Source of the DNA: an uncultured bacterium
GTDB lineage: Bacteria; Bacteroidota; Bacteroidia; Bacteroidales; Paludibacteraceae
DNA: 12,860 bases
Reading direction: 5' to 3'
NCBI GenBank assembly: GCA_946183755.1
Contig: CAMHCZ010000037.1
Location: forward strand, 1-12,860
The notes under the pieces are model-generated. The model searched no databases, was not told the origin of the DNA, and worked only from the letters and a program-made list of their open reading frames with translations. The translations under genes and the position numbers were made by a program. Shown piece after piece: positions 1-8,072 of this stretch. Numbering within the stretch: the first letter of the stretch is position 1; each line of letters begins with the position of its first letter.

Positions 1-122
1 GTCTGTACAGAATTGATTTTTTGTAGAGACGCCACAATGTGACGTCTGTACAATTTATCGCGTCTGTACAGAAAATTCGTTGGTTATGCGTGGGTTAGAC
101 GGTGCTTGCACCGTCTCTACGA
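1..122. repeat. Cluster of palindromic intergenic repeats
   Basis: The stretch is built from variants of one arm, GTAGAGACG / CGTCTCTAC. GTAGAGACG lies at 23-31 and its exact reverse complement at 112-120, so a unit of about 100 bases has inverted ends. GTCTGTACA occurs three times (1-9, 44-52, 62-70), and two copies lie in the perfect palindrome TCTGTACAGA (2-11, 63-72). A tight hairpin GACGGTGC-TT-GCACCGTC sits at 98-115, and 23-36 pairs imperfectly with 38-51. No open reading frame of note is present. Short dispersed repeats of this look are common between genes in Bacteroidota; copy number in this genome cannot be seen here. Confidence 0.6.
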
Positions 123-148
123 TTGATGCGTTTTGCAGATGTATTCAT

Positions 149-185
149 AAAAAACAACCCCAAAAGTTTTCCGACTTTTGGGGTT
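149..185 (-). terminator. Rho-independent terminator of the PIN-PhoH gene
   Basis: A perfect 12-bp stem (AACCCCAAAAGT at 156-167, ACTTTTGGGGTT at 174-185) encloses a 6-base loop. Read on the minus strand it is followed by GTTTTTT (A-run at 149-154 on plus). It begins 25 bases past the stop codon at 210. Confidence 0.85.
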
Positions 186-209
186 CGCTATTATATATGA
201 ATCACCTTC

Positions 210-1529
210 TTACAACAAATTGGCAGCCAGCTCAGAGAGGTAGCTTCGCTCACCCTTGACGAGGTTGACGTGGGCGAAGATGTCCTGACCCTTCATGCGG
301 TCGATCATATAGACCAGACCGTTGGACTGGATGTCGAGGTAAGGCGAGTCAATCTGCTGAATGTCGCCCGTGAAGACGATTTTCGTGCCTTCGCCGGCAC
401 GTGTTATGATGGTCTTAATCTCGTGCGGAGTCAGGTTCTGAGCCTCATCCACGATGAAGAACGTGTCGCCGAGCGAGCGTCCGCGGATGTAGGCGAGCGC
501 CTCAATGACGAGCCTCTTGTCGCGCTGCATCTCCTCGATGATGCGCACCTCCTTGCCTTGGTAGTTGACGTTGCTCTTTATCACGTTCAGGTTGTCGAAG
601 AGCGGCTGCATGTACGGAGTTATCTTCTCGGCTGCGTCGCCCGGCAGGAATCCGAGGTCCTTGTTGCCCAACGCCACGATAGGACGCGAGAGCAGCACCT
701 GTTTGTACTCCTCGTTCTTGGCGAGTGCGGCTGCCAGAGCCAGGAGTGTCTTTCCTGTTCCCGACTTTCCGGTTATCGCCACGAGCTTTATGTCGTCGTC
801 CAGAAGCACGTTCATGGCGAAAGCCTGCTCGGCGTTGCGCGGCTCGATGCCGAACGCTCTGACCTTCTCCACACGCTGTATCTTGCCTGTTATGGAGTTG
901 TTGCGGCACATGACGCTGGCGTTGGCGCTCTTGAGCAGGAAGCACTCGTTGTTGCCGAGTTCAGGCAGGTCAACATCGCTCACAGAGATGCCCTCGTTGC
1001 TGGCGTATAGACTGTCAACCAGTTCCACAGGCGCGTTATTGATAGTGCGGTACTCCTGCTGGAATATGTCCATGTTGGTCACCTTGTCGGTGGTGTAGTC
1101 CTCGGTGAGTATGCCTAAGGACTTCGCCTTCATTCTCAGGTTTATGTCCTTGGTTATGAGTACGGTCTTCTCCTTGCTCTTCTTTGTCAAGTTGAGCGCC
1201 ACGGCGAGGATTCTATGGTCCGGGATGCGCTCGGAGAACGCCTTAGCCAGTTCCTCGGGATAAGACTCCTCGGTCACGATGAAGAGCTTGCCCTTGCCTT
1301 CGCCCAGACTCACACCGTCCTTGAACAAATGGCTGTCGGCTATCTGGTCAATCTCGCGTGCGAACTCGCGAGCGTTGAAGTTTATGTCCTGGCTGCCTTT
1401 CTTGAACTTGTCCAGTTCCTCCAGTACAACTATAGGAATATAAATGTCGTTTTCTTCAAAATTGTGAATACTTTTGTAGTCGTGCAGCAAGACATTAGTG
1501 TCCAGCACAAAATTTTTCTTTGCTCCCAT
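210..1529 (-). CDS. PIN domain-PhoH family ATPase (PhoH2/YlaK type)
   Basis: A 439-residue protein with two domains. The N-terminal part (about 1-150) is a PIN nuclease fold: FVLDTNVLL gives Asp10, acidic residues follow at Glu37/Glu38, and PDHRILAV (Asp104) and TKDINLR (Asp128) complete a typical PIN acidic cluster. The C-terminal part (about 225-439) is a PhoH ATPase: Walker A GKSGTGKT at 254-261 and Walker B FIVDEAQ at about 358-364, followed by a sensor-like VFTGDIQQID. In mycobacteria such PIN-PhoH fusions unwind and cleave RNA; here an RNA helicase/RNase role is inferred from the family. Length is normal and all key residues are present. It stands alone, divergent from folC, with its own terminator. 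A weak Bacteroidota-type promoter is possible at 1616-1623. Confidence 0.9.
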   Translation of the reverse strand: MGAKKNFVLDTNVLLHDYKSIHNFEENDIYIPIVVLEELDKFKKGSQDINFNAREFAREIDQIADSHLFKDGVSLGEGKGKLFIVTEESYPEELAKAFSERIPDHRILAVALNLTKKSKEKTVLITKDINLRMKAKSLGILTEDYTTDKVTNMDIFQQEYRTINNAPVELVDSLYASNEGISVSDVDLPELGNNECFLLKSANASVMCRNNSITGKIQRVEKVRAFGIEPRNAEQAFAMNVLLDDDIKLVAITGKSGTGKTLLALAAALAKNEEYKQVLLSRPIVALGNKDLGFLPGDAAEKITPYMQPLFDNLNVIKSNVNYQGKEVRIIEEMQRDKRLVIEALAYIRGRSLGDTFFIVDEAQNLTPHEIKTIITRAGEGTKIVFTGDIQQIDSPYLDIQSNGLVYMIDRMKGQDIFAHVNLVKGERSYLSELAANLL

Positions 1530-1615
1530 AGCTTAATAACATTAAACGGGTTCAACAATTCTTATTGACAACGACAAGAGAAACCGCACTTCTCCGATTC
1601 CGCTTGCGTGGTATG

Positions 1616-1623
1616 TAAAGTTA
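1616..1623 (-). promoter_or_regulatory. Possible -7 box for the PIN-PhoH gene
   Basis: On the minus strand this reads TAACTTTA, one mismatch from the Bacteroidota -7 consensus TAnnTTTG, about 90 bases before the start codon at 1529. No convincing -33 TTTG is seen, so support is weak. The rest of the 165-base divergent spacer (1530-1694) shows nothing else. Confidence 0.3.
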
Positions 1624-1694
1624 ATTATAAAATCAATATGATAAGCCGCCCTGTTTATGTTTTATGAAATAAAAAGAACAATTCACATAAACTG

Positions 1695-3014
1695 ATGAAC
1701 TACGAAGAGACACTCGATTTTCTTTACAACTGCTACCCTGTCTTCGAAAGCCAAGGACAATCGGCCTACAAGCCAGGGCTTTACAACACCGAACGCATAG
1801 ACGAGCTGCTCGGACACCCGCACCAGCGCTACAAGACCATACACGTGGCAGGCACCAACGGCAAAGGCAGCGTCAGCCACCTGATAGCATCGACACTGCA
1901 AAAGAGCGGACTGAAGACAGGACTATACACATCGCCGCACATAGCCGACTTCGGCGAGAGAATAAGAGTGAACGGCGAGAAGATTGACCGCCAGTATGTG
2001 ATAGACTTCGTGGAGAAGCACAAGGACGAACTGAAGGAGATTCATCCGTCGTTCTTCGAATTCACCATGGAGATGGCGTTCCAGTACTTCGCCGATGAGC
2101 AAGTGGACGTGGCTGTGATAGAAGTGGGACTGGGCGGACGGCTCGACTCCACCAACATCATAACGCCCGACCTGAGCGTGATAACCAACATAAGCTTAGA
2201 CCACACTAACCTGCTGGGCGACACGCTGGAACAGATAGCCGCAGAGAAAGCCGGCATAATAAAAAAAGGCGTGCCTGTAGTGATAGGCGAGAGAGTGAGC
2301 GACGGCGTGGCTAAGGTGTTCGAGGACAAAGCCAAGGAGATGGGCGCGCCGATATTCTTCGCCGAGGACTGCTTCAGCGCCGCCAAGAATGCCAGCAACA
2401 CTCCTGTGAACAACTCGTTCGACGTGACTGCCAAGGAAGGCAATCCGATAGGCACCGACAGCCGCTACATAAACATAACCAACGAACTGAACGGCGAATA
2501 CCAGCAGAAAAACACCGTGACTGCACTGACCGCCATCGAAGCGCTTATTAAGCAAGGCTACGGCATAAAAAAGAAGCATATCATTGACGGATTTGCCACG
2601 ATATGCCAGACGACCGGACTGATAGGCAGATGGCAGAAAATAGCCGAGAAGCCAGACGTGATATGCGACATGGGACACAACGAAGGCGCCATAAGGTGCA
2701 TAACCCAGCAACTGGCGCACACACAGAAAAAGGCGCTGAGAGTGGTGTTCGGCATGGTGAAGGACAAGGACGTGGACACGGTACTCGGACTGATGCCCAA
2801 AGACGCCACCTACTACTTCTGCAACGCACCGACGCAAAGAGCCCTGCCTGCCGACGAGATAAAAGCCAAAGGCGAGGCGCACGGACTGCACGGCGACGCC
2901 TTCCCCACCCCACTGGACGCGCTCAGACAAGCGCGACAGGACGCCGACGAGCGAGACCTGATTTTCGTGGGCGGCAGCGCATACATACTTGCCGAAATCA
3001 TAGGCAAAGCATAA
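1695..3014 (+). CDS. folC: Bifunctional folylpolyglutamate synthase / dihydrofolate synthase
   Basis: A Mur-ligase-type cytosolic enzyme that adds glutamate to dihydropteroate and then to reduced folates, using ATP, so that folates are retained and active. The 439-residue length is usual. The ATP-binding P-loop GTNGKGS lies at 53-59, followed by the family blocks TGLYTSPHI, the acidic VIEVGLGGRLDSTN motif and the ITNISLDHTNLLG block. The C-terminal ligase domain carries DMGHNEGA, the equivalent of the usual D-G-A-H-N signature, and ends with FVGGSAYILAEI. The start at 1695 gives the standard N-terminus (MNYEETLDFLY). It lies 57 bases upstream of gltX on the same strand, but gltX appears to have its own promoter. 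No clear promoter was found for folC itself. Confidence 0.95.
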   Translation: MNYEETLDFLYNCYPVFESQGQSAYKPGLYNTERIDELLGHPHQRYKTIHVAGTNGKGSVSHLIASTLQKSGLKTGLYTSPHIADFGERIRVNGEKIDRQYVIDFVEKHKDELKEIHPSFFEFTMEMAFQYFADEQVDVAVIEVGLGGRLDSTNIITPDLSVITNISLDHTNLLGDTLEQIAAEKAGIIKKGVPVVIGERVSDGVAKVFEDKAKEMGAPIFFAEDCFSAAKNASNTPVNNSFDVTAKEGNPIGTDSRYINITNELNGEYQQKNTVTALTAIEALIKQGYGIKKKHIIDGFATICQTTGLIGRWQKIAEKPDVICDMGHNEGAIRCITQQLAHTQKKALRVVFGMVKDKDVDTVLGLMPKDATYYFCNAPTQRALPADEIKAKGEAHGLHGDAFPTPLDALRQARQDADERDLIFVGGSAYILAEIIGKA

Positions 3015-3036
3015 AAGCAAGAGAGAGATTATTGAT

Positions 3037-3044
3037 TATCTTTG
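3037..3044 (+). promoter_or_regulatory. Putative -7 box of the gltX promoter
   Basis: TATCTTTG, followed by CA, is a perfect match to the Bacteroidota -7 element TAnnTTTG and lies in the folC-gltX spacer, 28 bases before the gltX start codon. The -33 element is poor, so gltX may also be read through from folC. Confidence 0.5.
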
Positions 3045-3071
3045 CAACTCGAAAACAAGAATAAAGAAAAA

Positions 3072-4592
3072 ATGTCAAACGTAAGAGTAAGATTCGCGCC
3101 AAGTCCAACTGGCGCACTGCATATCGGAGGAGTGAGAACTGCCCTCTACAACTACCTGTTCGCAAGACAGAACGGAGGCAAGATGCTGCTACGTATCGAG
3201 GACACCGACAGCAACAGATTCGTGCCAGGAGCCGAGGAGTACATCATCGAGTCTCTCAAATGGCTCGGAATCGAGATTGACGAAGGCGTGGGAGTAGGCG
3301 GAGAGCATGCCCCTTACCGCCAGAGCGAGAGAAAGGACATATACAGAAAGTATGTGGACCAGCTGCTGAACGACGGCAAGGCTTACATCGCCTTCGACAC
3401 ACCAGAACAGCTCGAGGCCAAGAGAAACGAGATAAAGAACTTCCAATACGACGCCACAACAAGAGGCATGATGACCAACTCGCTGACTCTGGACGCCGAA
3501 GAAGTGAAAAGCAGAATCGCCAACGGAGACAACTACGTTGTGAGAATAAAGATTGAGCCGGGCGAGGAAGTCGAGGTCGATGACCTGATAAGAGGCAAAG
3601 TCGTAATCAACTCAAGCATCATAGACGACAAGGTGCTGTACAAGTCGGCAGACAACCTGCCAACATACCACCTCGCCAACATCGTGGACGACCACTTGAT
3701 GGAAATAACCCATGTGATAAGAGGCGAGGAATGGCTTCCTTCGGCACCGCTGCATGTGCTGCTGTACAGATTCCTCGGATGGGCAGACACAATGCCACGT
3801 TTCGCTCACCTGCCGCTGCTGCTCAAGCCACAGGGCAACGGAAAACTCAGCAAGAGAGACGGCGACAAGCTCGGATTCCCTGTGTTCCCGCTCGAATGGA
3901 CCGACCCTAAGACCGGCGAGAAGAGCAAGGGCTACAGAGAGGAAGGCTATCTGCCTGAGGCTGTCATCAACATCCTTGCACTGCTGGGATGGCATCCAAG
4001 CAGCGACCAGGAGATGTTCACCATGGACGAGCTGATAAAGGAGTTCAGCCTTGACAGAGTGAGCAAGTCCGGAGCGAAGTTCGACTTCGAGAAGGGCAAG
4101 TGGTTCAACCACCAGTATCTGGAAAAGAAGGACAACAACGACCTCGCCGTTTACCTCAAGAAAGAGCTTGACGCAAGAGGCATAAAGGCAACTGACGAGA
4201 ACATAGCCAAAGCCGCAGGCCACGCCAAGGCGAGAGCCAACTTCGCAAACGAGCTTTGGGAGCAGGCTTCGTTCTTCTTCATCGCGCCAGAAAGCTACGA
4301 CGAGAAGACTGCCAAGAAGCGCTGGAAAGCCGAGACTCCTGAGATAATGAGCCAGCTTTACACTGTGTTCGAGGGCATCGAGGATTTCTCGCTCGAGAAC
4401 ACCGAGAAAATCGTGACCAAGTGGATCGAGGAGAAAGGCTACGGCATGGGCGCAGTGATGAATCCTCTGAGACTTGCGCTCGTGGGCGAATCCAAAGGTC
4501 CGCACATGTTCGACATAACCGAGATTCTCGGCAAGGAAGAGACACTAAGAAGACTCAAGAAAGCTATCGAGGTTATTCCAGTAAGCGAATAA
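3072..4592 (+). CDS. gltX: Glutamate--tRNA ligase (glutamyl-tRNA synthetase)
   Basis: A class I aminoacyl-tRNA synthetase that charges tRNA-Glu with glutamate in the cytosol. Taking the ATG at 3072 gives 506 residues beginning MSNVRVRFAPSPTG, the usual start; an in-frame ATG at 3042 would overlap the promoter and add ten atypical residues. The ATP-binding HIGH motif appears as HIGG at 17-20 and the KMSKS motif as KLSKR at 258-262. The insert after that motif (LEWTDPKTGEKSKGYREEGY) is of the kind seen in Bacteroidota GltX. The C-terminal anticodon-binding part is complete. Most arginines near the start are encoded by AGA. A Rho-independent terminator follows directly. Confidence 0.96.
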   Translation: MSNVRVRFAPSPTGALHIGGVRTALYNYLFARQNGGKMLLRIEDTDSNRFVPGAEEYIIESLKWLGIEIDEGVGVGGEHAPYRQSERKDIYRKYVDQLLNDGKAYIAFDTPEQLEAKRNEIKNFQYDATTRGMMTNSLTLDAEEVKSRIANGDNYVVRIKIEPGEEVEVDDLIRGKVVINSSIIDDKVLYKSADNLPTYHLANIVDDHLMEITHVIRGEEWLPSAPLHVLLYRFLGWADTMPRFAHLPLLLKPQGNGKLSKRDGDKLGFPVFPLEWTDPKTGEKSKGYREEGYLPEAVINILALLGWHPSSDQEMFTMDELIKEFSLDRVSKSGAKFDFEKGKWFNHQYLEKKDNNDLAVYLKKELDARGIKATDENIAKAAGHAKARANFANELWEQASFFFIAPESYDEKTAKKRWKAETPEIMSQLYTVFEGIEDFSLENTEKIVTKWIEEKGYGMGAVMNPLRLALVGESKGPHMFDITEILGKEETLRRLKKAIEVIPVSE

Positions 4593-4614
4593 GACGCAAG
4601 GAATATATAACAAG

Positions 4615-4645
4615 AAAGGTCGGCAAATGCCGGCCTTTTATTTTA
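4615..4645 (+). terminator. Terminator of gltX, possibly bidirectional
   Basis: AAAGGTCGGCA (4615-4625) pairs with TGCCGGCCTTT (4628-4638), with one G-U pair and an effective AAAT loop, followed by TTTTATTTTA. On the minus strand the same stem is followed by TTTCTTG, so it could also stop mutL transcripts. Confidence 0.8.
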
Positions 4646-4653
4646 TACTCATC

Positions 4654-4713
4654 CGGTCATTGAGCATTCGATTGCTGAGTTTTTCGGTCACTGAGCGCAG
4701 CCGAAGTGCCGAA
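4654..4713. repeat. Short direct repeat with imperfect hairpin
   Basis: CGGTCATTGAGC (4654-4665) and CGGTCACTGAGC (4685-4696) differ at one base and lie 31 bases apart. The second copy starts an imperfect stem: TTCGG-CACT (4683-4692, one bulged T) pairs with AGTG-CCGAA (4705-4713). It fills the space between the convergent ends of gltX and mutL. It looks like a dispersed intergenic repeat rather than a terminator, because on the mutL strand it is followed by A residues. Confidence 0.4.
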
Positions 4714-4718
4714 GAGAT

Positions 4719-6548
4719 TTAAAAATGTCCGTCGATGTCGGAATCGGACAAGACTACAATAATGACCTTGCCGTCAGGCGTGTTGTTGCAGTTGGAGCAC
4801 ACGAACAGCGACGACACAAGCTCGTTCATCTCTCGCTGCGACAGCTGTTTGCCATAAGCCACCGCATTCGCCTTGGACAGCGACAGAGCCATGTTGCGCC
4901 TGACTGCGTCCATGTCCAAACTGCCGCCCTGAGCCACGTCGCTCACAATGTCCTTGACCACGTCGGACGGTCTGTCGCTGCTCATGCCTTCGGGCTGAGC
5001 CGTCACGCGATAGGTGTTCTTACCGAACGGCTCTATGCCAAAGCCCATCTTCTGCAAGTCCGGCATTATCTTCTCGAGCACTGCCGAAAGGTCGGCCGGG
5101 AGTTCCACGATCTCCGGGAACATCATTTGCTGCGAGGCCACCGCACTGCCTGAGAACGAACTCATGTATTTGTCGTAAAGCACACGCTGATGGGCTCTGT
5201 GCTGGTCGATGAGCATCAGTCCGGACTTTACGGTCGTAACAATGTATTTGCCGCGGAACTGAAGGAACTCGGAGTTCTCCGCCATCGGCTTCGCTACGAC
5301 GTCTTCGGTCACTTCCGGTTCGATGCCGAGTTTCATCTGTGTGGCGTCGTCGCTTCTGCCCTGCTTCTCGAAGCCCTTGTAAAGCGCCTCCCAATCCATC
5401 GCACCGCTACGGTAAGACCTTTTCTGCACCGACGTGTCGGCAAACGGATTGTATGACGACGACGCGCCTGTCGATGGCTTCTTCACTTCTGCGCCTGGCT
5501 TCAGCACTGGGATTTCCACCGACGGATCGGCGTGCTCGAAGTCTATGTCAGGCACGACATTGAACTTGCCGAGCGCCTCACGCACCGAAGCCTGGATTAT
5601 CGACCAGATGGTCTTCTCGTTCTCGAACTTGACCTCGATTTTCTGCGGATGTATGTTGACATCAAGCGTCTTAGGGTCAACCTGAAGGAATATGTAAAAG
5701 CCGGGATAAGTGCCGGCCGGCAACATTCTGTCATAAGCCTGAAGCACCGCCTTGTTGAACGAAGGGTGCCACATAAAACGCCCGTTGACGAAGAAGTACT
5801 GGTTGGCTGACGTCTTGGTCGCCGACTCAGGACGACAGACGTAGCCCGAAATTTTGACCACGTCGGTCTCTATATCGACAGGCAGAAGCTGTGTCTTGAG
5901 CTTCTTACCGAACACATCGACTATCCTCTGCGCCTGGTTTGACGCCGCATAGTTGCTCATCTCCACGTCGTTGTGGAAGAGCGAGAAGCTCACGTTAGGA
6001 TAGACCAGGGCTATGCGGTTGAACACCGTGATGATATGTCCGAACTCTGTAGCGTCGCTCTTTAGGAAACGACGACGAGCCGGAGTATTGAAAAACAGGT
6101 TCTTGACAGCGAACGACGAGCCGACAGCGCAAGCCACAGGCTCCTGAGTCACGAACTTCGAGCCTTCTATCTGCAGAAACACGCCCATCTCGTCGCCCTC
6201 GCGGCGCGTACGCAGGTCAATCTGCGCTATGGCGGCTATGGATGCAAGCGCCTCGCCACGGAAACCCATCGTCTGAAGCGAGTAAAGGTCGGCGGCGGAG
6301 CTTATCTTCGATGTGGCATGGCGCTCAAAAGCCATGCGCGCGTCGGTCTCGGACATGCCTTTGCCATTGTCCACCACCTGTATGAGTGTCTTTCCCGAAT
6401 CCTTTATTATGACTGCGATGTCGGTCGCTCCTGCGTCTATGGAGTTTTCCACAAGCTCCTTGACGACCGACGACGGACGATCCACGACCTCGCCTGCCGC
6501 TATCTGGTTGGCGACTGAGTCGGGTAACAAATGTATAATGTCAGTCAT
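4719..6548 (-). CDS. mutL: DNA mismatch repair protein MutL
   Basis: The 609-residue protein couples mismatch recognition by MutS to downstream strand removal. The N-terminal GHKL ATPase domain (about 1-335) has all motifs: ELVEN with catalytic Glu31 and Asn35, DNGKGM at 60-65, GFRGEAL at 95-101, and the FFNTPARRRFL block at 152-162. A low-complexity linker (about 340-425) leads to the dimerisation domain. There the endonuclease motif DQHA-x2-E-x4-E is altered to DQHRAHQRVLYD (448-459), and the C-terminal end has CSNCNNTPDGK in place of a CPHGRP-like motif. Nicking activity is therefore doubtful. The gene is last in a probable operon, 22 bases after the small membrane protein gene at 6571-6882. 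Confidence 0.95.
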   Translation of the reverse strand: MTDIIHLLPDSVANQIAAGEVVDRPSSVVKELVENSIDAGATDIAVIIKDSGKTLIQVVDNGKGMSETDARMAFERHATSKISSAADLYSLQTMGFRGEALASIAAIAQIDLRTRREGDEMGVFLQIEGSKFVTQEPVACAVGSSFAVKNLFFNTPARRRFLKSDATEFGHIITVFNRIALVYPNVSFSLFHNDVEMSNYAASNQAQRIVDVFGKKLKTQLLPVDIETDVVKISGYVCRPESATKTSANQYFFVNGRFMWHPSFNKAVLQAYDRMLPAGTYPGFYIFLQVDPKTLDVNIHPQKIEVKFENEKTIWSIIQASVREALGKFNVVPDIDFEHADPSVEIPVLKPGAEVKKPSTGASSSYNPFADTSVQKRSYRSGAMDWEALYKGFEKQGRSDDATQMKLGIEPEVTEDVVAKPMAENSEFLQFRGKYIVTTVKSGLMLIDQHRAHQRVLYDKYMSSFSGSAVASQQMMFPEIVELPADLSAVLEKIMPDLQKMGFGIEPFGKNTYRVTAQPEGMSSDRPSDVVKDIVSDVAQGGSLDMDAVRRNMALSLSKANAVAYGKQLSQREMNELVSSLFVCSNCNNTPDGKVIIVVLSDSDIDGHF

Positions 6549-6570
6549 AATAGTCTCGGAAACGTTTTAT

Positions 6571-6882
6571 TTAAAAGTACAGAGATATAATCTGCCCTCC
6601 GTTGAAGTAGATGAACAGACCTATCAGCACAAGAATGAACAGCAGAAACAGCAGTTTGACAATCTCTTTGTGATTCCTGGCTATGCGCGAGAACACATCG
6701 TCGCGCTCGCCATAGTGACGGAACGAGCCTCGCTTGATTTTAGTGCGGAACTCGCCGTCGGCGCTCTGCTGACCTTCTGCTTCGCGCTCGCGCTTCTCAC
6801 GCTCTTCCTTCTCCGGGTCCCAGTAGATGGGCACGTGCTTGTAGCCACGAGGCTTCTGTATGCCGAAATTCAATAATCCCAT
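6571..6882 (-). CDS. Small tail-anchored membrane protein, function unknown
   Basis: The 103-residue protein is not recognised as a named family. Its N-terminal three quarters are very polar, with a Glu/Arg/Lys-rich stretch at about 24-36 (EKEEREKREREAEG) that may form a helix or coiled coil. A basic patch (about 48-72) precedes one hydrophobic segment at about 75-93, leaving a ten-residue tail. There is no signal peptide, so the likely topology is a cytoplasmic N-terminus anchored by a C-terminal helix. The start at 6882 lies 13 bases after the manC stop, and mutL starts 22 bases after its stop, so all three are probably co-transcribed. The tight gene order suggests it is a real gene; its role cannot be inferred. 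Confidence 0.8.
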   Translation of the reverse strand: MGLLNFGIQKPRGYKHVPIYWDPEKEEREKREREAEGQQSADGEFRTKIKRGSFRHYGERDDVFSRIARNHKEIVKLLFLLFILVLIGLFIYFNGGQIISLYF

Positions 6883-6895
6883 GATTCAAAGGCTG

Positions 6896-7975
6896 TTAAA
6901 TATACTTACCGTTGAACTTCACAGACACGTCGTTGACGAACTGGCGGATTTTCTGCTCGTCGGCCTTGCGGCAGATAAGCAGCACATCGTCGTTCTCAGC
7001 CACGATATAATCCTCAAGCCCCTGAATGACAGCCAGTTTATTCTTAGGCACAGCCACAACGTTGTCCTTTGCGTCGTAGTACTCCACGATGCCGCGCATA
7101 GTCACGTTGTTGCCATGGTCCTTTGGCGATATGTCGAACAGCGAGCCCCATGTGCCGAGGTCGGACCATCCGAAGTCGGAGCAAAGCACATTGACGTTCG
7201 ACGCCTTCTCCAGAACGCCGTAGTCTATCGAGATATTCTCGCACGAAGGGTAAATCTCGTTTATGAAGCTGTCCTCCTTGTCTGTGCCGTAAACGTCCTT
7301 GCCGCCGTCGAAGCGCGCCGCGATGTCGGGCAGCAGTTCATGGAATGCGTTGTCGATGGCTTGCAGATTCCAGAGGAAAATGCCGGAGTTCCAGAAGAAC
7401 TCGCCGCTCTCGAAGAACACTTTAGCAAGCTCAAGGTTTGGCTTCTCTGTGAATGTCTTCACTTTGCGCAACGAGCCGTCGCCATCGGCTATCTGAATGT
7501 ATCCGTAGCCGGTCTCCGGACGGCTTGGCTTGATGCCGAGCGTCAGCAGAGCGTCGTTCTGCTCCACGAAGTCGAGCCCCTGGCGTATAGTCTCGAGGAA
7601 ATTAACCTCGTTGAGTATCAGGTGGTCGGACGGAGCGACGATGATGTTCGCCTTGTCAGTCTTCGCCTTAATGCGGCTGACTGCGTAATAGATACATGGC
7701 GCGGTGTTGCGTCTCATAGGCTCCAGAAGCACCTGCTCAGGCTTCAGTTCCGGCAGCTGCTCAAGTATCAGGTCCTTGTACTGGCGGTTCGATACGATAA
7801 GAATATTCTCGACAGGCACTACCTGACGGAAACGGTCGAATGTGAGCTGTATGAGCGAACGGCCTGTGCCGAAGAAGTCGAGAAACTGCTTAGGACGGCT
7901 GTTCTTGCTGTAAGGCCAGAAGCGAGCACCGATGCCGCCTGCCATTATCACGCAATAATTATTGTTTGTGTTCAT
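6896..7975 (-). CDS. manC: Mannose-1-phosphate guanylyltransferase (GDP-mannose pyrophosphorylase)
   Basis: The enzyme makes GDP-mannose from mannose-1-phosphate and GTP in the cytosol, feeding synthesis of mannose- and fucose-containing surface glycans. The 359-residue protein is the short, single-function form without the phosphomannose isomerase domain. The nucleotide-binding signature GGIGARFWPYSKNSRPKQF starts at residue 13. EPMRRNTAPC (85-94), the APSDH metal/nucleotide motif (114-118), ETGYGYIQ (154-161), FTEKP (175-179) and FFWNSGIFLW (193-202) follow in family order. A C-terminal part ending KIRQFVNDVSVKFNGKYI is complete. It leads the probable operon with the small membrane protein and mutL. 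A likely promoter lies at 8017-8048. Confidence 0.93.
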   Translation of the reverse strand: MNTNNNYCVIMAGGIGARFWPYSKNSRPKQFLDFFGTGRSLIQLTFDRFRQVVPVENILIVSNRQYKDLILEQLPELKPEQVLLEPMRRNTAPCIYYAVSRIKAKTDKANIIVAPSDHLILNEVNFLETIRQGLDFVEQNDALLTLGIKPSRPETGYGYIQIADGDGSLRKVKTFTEKPNLELAKVFFESGEFFWNSGIFLWNLQAIDNAFHELLPDIAARFDGGKDVYGTDKEDSFINEIYPSCENISIDYGVLEKASNVNVLCSDFGWSDLGTWGSLFDISPKDHGNNVTMRGIVEYYDAKDNVVAVPKNKLAVIQGLEDYIVAENDDVLLICRKADEQKIRQFVNDVSVKFNGKYI

Positions 7976-8016
7976 TATTTATGATGTTGTTTTAGTTTTC
8001 TATGCCGAATATTTTA

Positions 8017-8048
8017 CGAAAATAAGGAATTATGCGATGAGAAACAAG
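8017..8048 (-). promoter_or_regulatory. Candidate promoter of the manC operon
   Basis: On the minus strand CTTG (8048-8045), a 20-base spacer and TATTTTCG (8024-8017) resemble the Bacteroidota TTTG-N19-21-TAnnTTTG promoter, with one mismatch in each box. It lies about 40 bases before the manC start and after the terminator of the upstream gene. Confidence 0.4.
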
Positions 8049-8072
8049 AACAACGCAAAAAACAAAGCAAAC

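Noticed and set aside
270..1010. 246-codon plus-strand frame inside the PIN-PhoH gene
   Set aside because: It is antisense to a gene with clear PIN and Walker motifs, and its translation has no recognisable domain.
2196..3020. 274-codon minus-strand frame across folC
   Set aside because: Antisense shadow of a well-supported enzyme gene; composition is irregular and no motif is present.
3042..3071. Upstream in-frame ATG for gltX
   Set aside because: It overlaps the TATCTTTG promoter box and adds residues not expected before the canonical start of glutamyl-tRNA synthetase.
3612..4505. 297-codon minus-strand frame within gltX
   Set aside because: Antisense shadow of gltX, produced by its codon usage.
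6860..7984. 374-codon plus-strand frame covering manC
   Set aside because: Antisense to manC, whose nucleotide-binding motifs are unmistakable; the plus frame reads as low-meaning sequence.
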